Assembly (NCBI GenBank): GCA_002005505.1
Contig: KV908436.1
Span: 242,501 to 295,000 of the forward strand
Length of the DNA: 52,500 nucleotides
DNA from: Botryococcus braunii
Taxonomy: Eukaryota > Chlorophyta > Trebouxiophyceae
Direction: 5' to 3'
Positions 51,652-52,500 of this stretch are shown here, piece by piece. The notes below the pieces were generated by a model. That model saw only the letters and a list, made by a program, of their open reading frames with translations, searched no databases and was not told the DNA's origin. How positions within the stretch are numbered: position 1 is the stretch's first letter; each line of letters begins with the position of its first letter. The position numbers and the translations under genes are program-made.

Positions 51652-52461
51652 TCAAGCGACGACGGGAACGTTGCGGGCGAAGGTGATGCGCTCCTGCTTC
51701 TCCCACGTGTACACCAGCGCGAGCATGCTGACGTTTGCAAAGAGACAGGGGATTCCGAACACCAGCGAGGTGGTGAGCACTCCCCAGCCCCACACAGAGC
51801 TGGCGACCTTGATGGCCGAGTACAGAGAGGCCGCCAGGAGGACGGGCCCTCGAATTGCTGCTGCTGTAGAGAAGCGCACCTGCGAGGCGACAACACGCGC
51901 TCGATTGGTTACGCCCCGCAAAGCCAAAGCTACAAATCTAGCATTACAAGTCGAGGGGGTTGTCTCACACGTCGCCCCCCCCCCCCCCGGAGGGGCGTTG
52001 AATGCAGGCAGAGAGGAGTGTTTTGGGGGGCTGTGGCCGAAAGAAACAGCCATGAAAGAGAATTGAGCGGAAAACAAGGTTCTGCAGGGGGATTGAACTC
52101 CCGGCCCATTTGTTCAAAACCGGGACAAGCCGGATGACGCCGCTGTGCCAGAAGATGATTGAAGGGCGAGACTCCCGCCCCCATCTTCCTTTTCCTAAAG
52201 AATAGACAGTGCACAACACAAAATGCGCAAGCACCGCGCACAATAAAAAATGCGTGAGACCGCGCACAACAAAAATGCGCAAGACCGTGCACAACACAAA
52301 ATGCGCATGACTGTGCACAACACAGAAATGAACATGGTAGTCAAATCAACAAACTGGTGACGAAGGAGGGAAGCGGGAACAGCCCACCTTGCTGCCAAGA
52401 CAAACTGTGGCATGCATTGCGGGCGACACAAATATCTCCCTCCAGGCAACCCGCTCAATGC
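51652..52461 (-). CDS. paralogue of the region-3 membrane protein (partial, 5' end outside window)
   Basis: Two exons in - strand order: 52461-52388 (IERVAWREIFVSPAMHATV..., starting with two bases of a split codon) and 51879-51670, or to the stop at 51652. They are joined by a GT-AG intron in phase 0. The second exon begins VRF and ends near EKQERITFARN, with three hydrophobic segments. It aligns with exon 21569-21366 (VRF... to SERKERQTFLH), and the intron before VRF is at the same position and phase. The preceding exons also align (SPAMHATVCLGSK against EPLRTALFLVFCK). Function unknown. The 5' part lies beyond 52500. Confidence 0.6.
52089..52160 (-). other. tRNA-like sequence, possible SINE head in an intron
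   Basis: The - strand has TGGCACAGCGGC (near box A) and, about 45 bases on, GGAGTTCAATCCCC (near box B). No consistent acceptor stem or clover-leaf could be drawn, so this is not called a tRNA gene. Confidence 0.3.
52205..52330. repeat. about 29-bp minisatellite, 4 copies
   Basis: Units with core AAAATGCGCAAGACCGTGCA then CAACAC, in the intron between the two exons of the paralogue. Confidence 0.88.
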
Positions 52462-52500
52462 CTGCAGGAGTCGCGACGGGCGAATTCACGTATGCCGGCC

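Overview
The window is nuclear DNA from a eukaryote, most likely a prasinophyte-type green alga (Cymbomonas-like). This is inferred from family recall and was not tested. The evidence is GT-AG introns in nearly every recognisable gene, a Golgi-style FkbM methyltransferase carrying a Cys-rich LGTDC module, a Copia LTR retrotransposon, remnants of endonuclease-bearing LINEs, and very heavy microsatellite load. No bacterial operon, rRNA, convincing tRNA or CRISPR was seen.

Region 1 (1-12.3 kb, + strand) is one 12-exon gene, 1084-12254. All splice phases agree, giving an 800-residue type II membrane FkbM-family methyltransferase. Most of its introns from intron 3 onward are filled with GT/AC, GA/CT, poly-T or poly-A arrays and short minisatellites.

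Region 2 (12.3-21.3 kb) has no confident gene. It holds minisatellites, including a 27-bp array with higher-order structure, a 23-bp GTAC-rich array, a CACGTG-rich repeat, a perfect 18-bp hairpin, and a few unrecognised open frames.

Region 3 (21.3-29.3 kb, - strand) contains a spliced multi-pass membrane protein gene (exons from 27931 down to about 21309), again with microsatellite-filled introns. A second unrecognised gene starts at 29314.

Region 4 (29.3-52.5 kb) is strikingly free of long dinucleotide arrays and rich in mobile-element material. It has LINE 3' ends, an RT remnant next to a large palindrome, and an apparently intact Copia element (33370-40646) with matching 1079-bp LTRs and a 5-bp target duplication. 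It also has a secreted trypsin-fold protein lacking catalytic His and Asp, and seven copies of a dispersed ~35-bp element. At the right edge are exons of a paralogue of the region-3 membrane protein.

The most unusual observation is inside the Copia LTRs. Each LTR carries a 424-bp segment with two GT-AG introns and also a 249-bp copy of the same segment with both introns precisely removed. The LTR therefore appears to have absorbed a reverse-transcribed, spliced copy of its own transcript.
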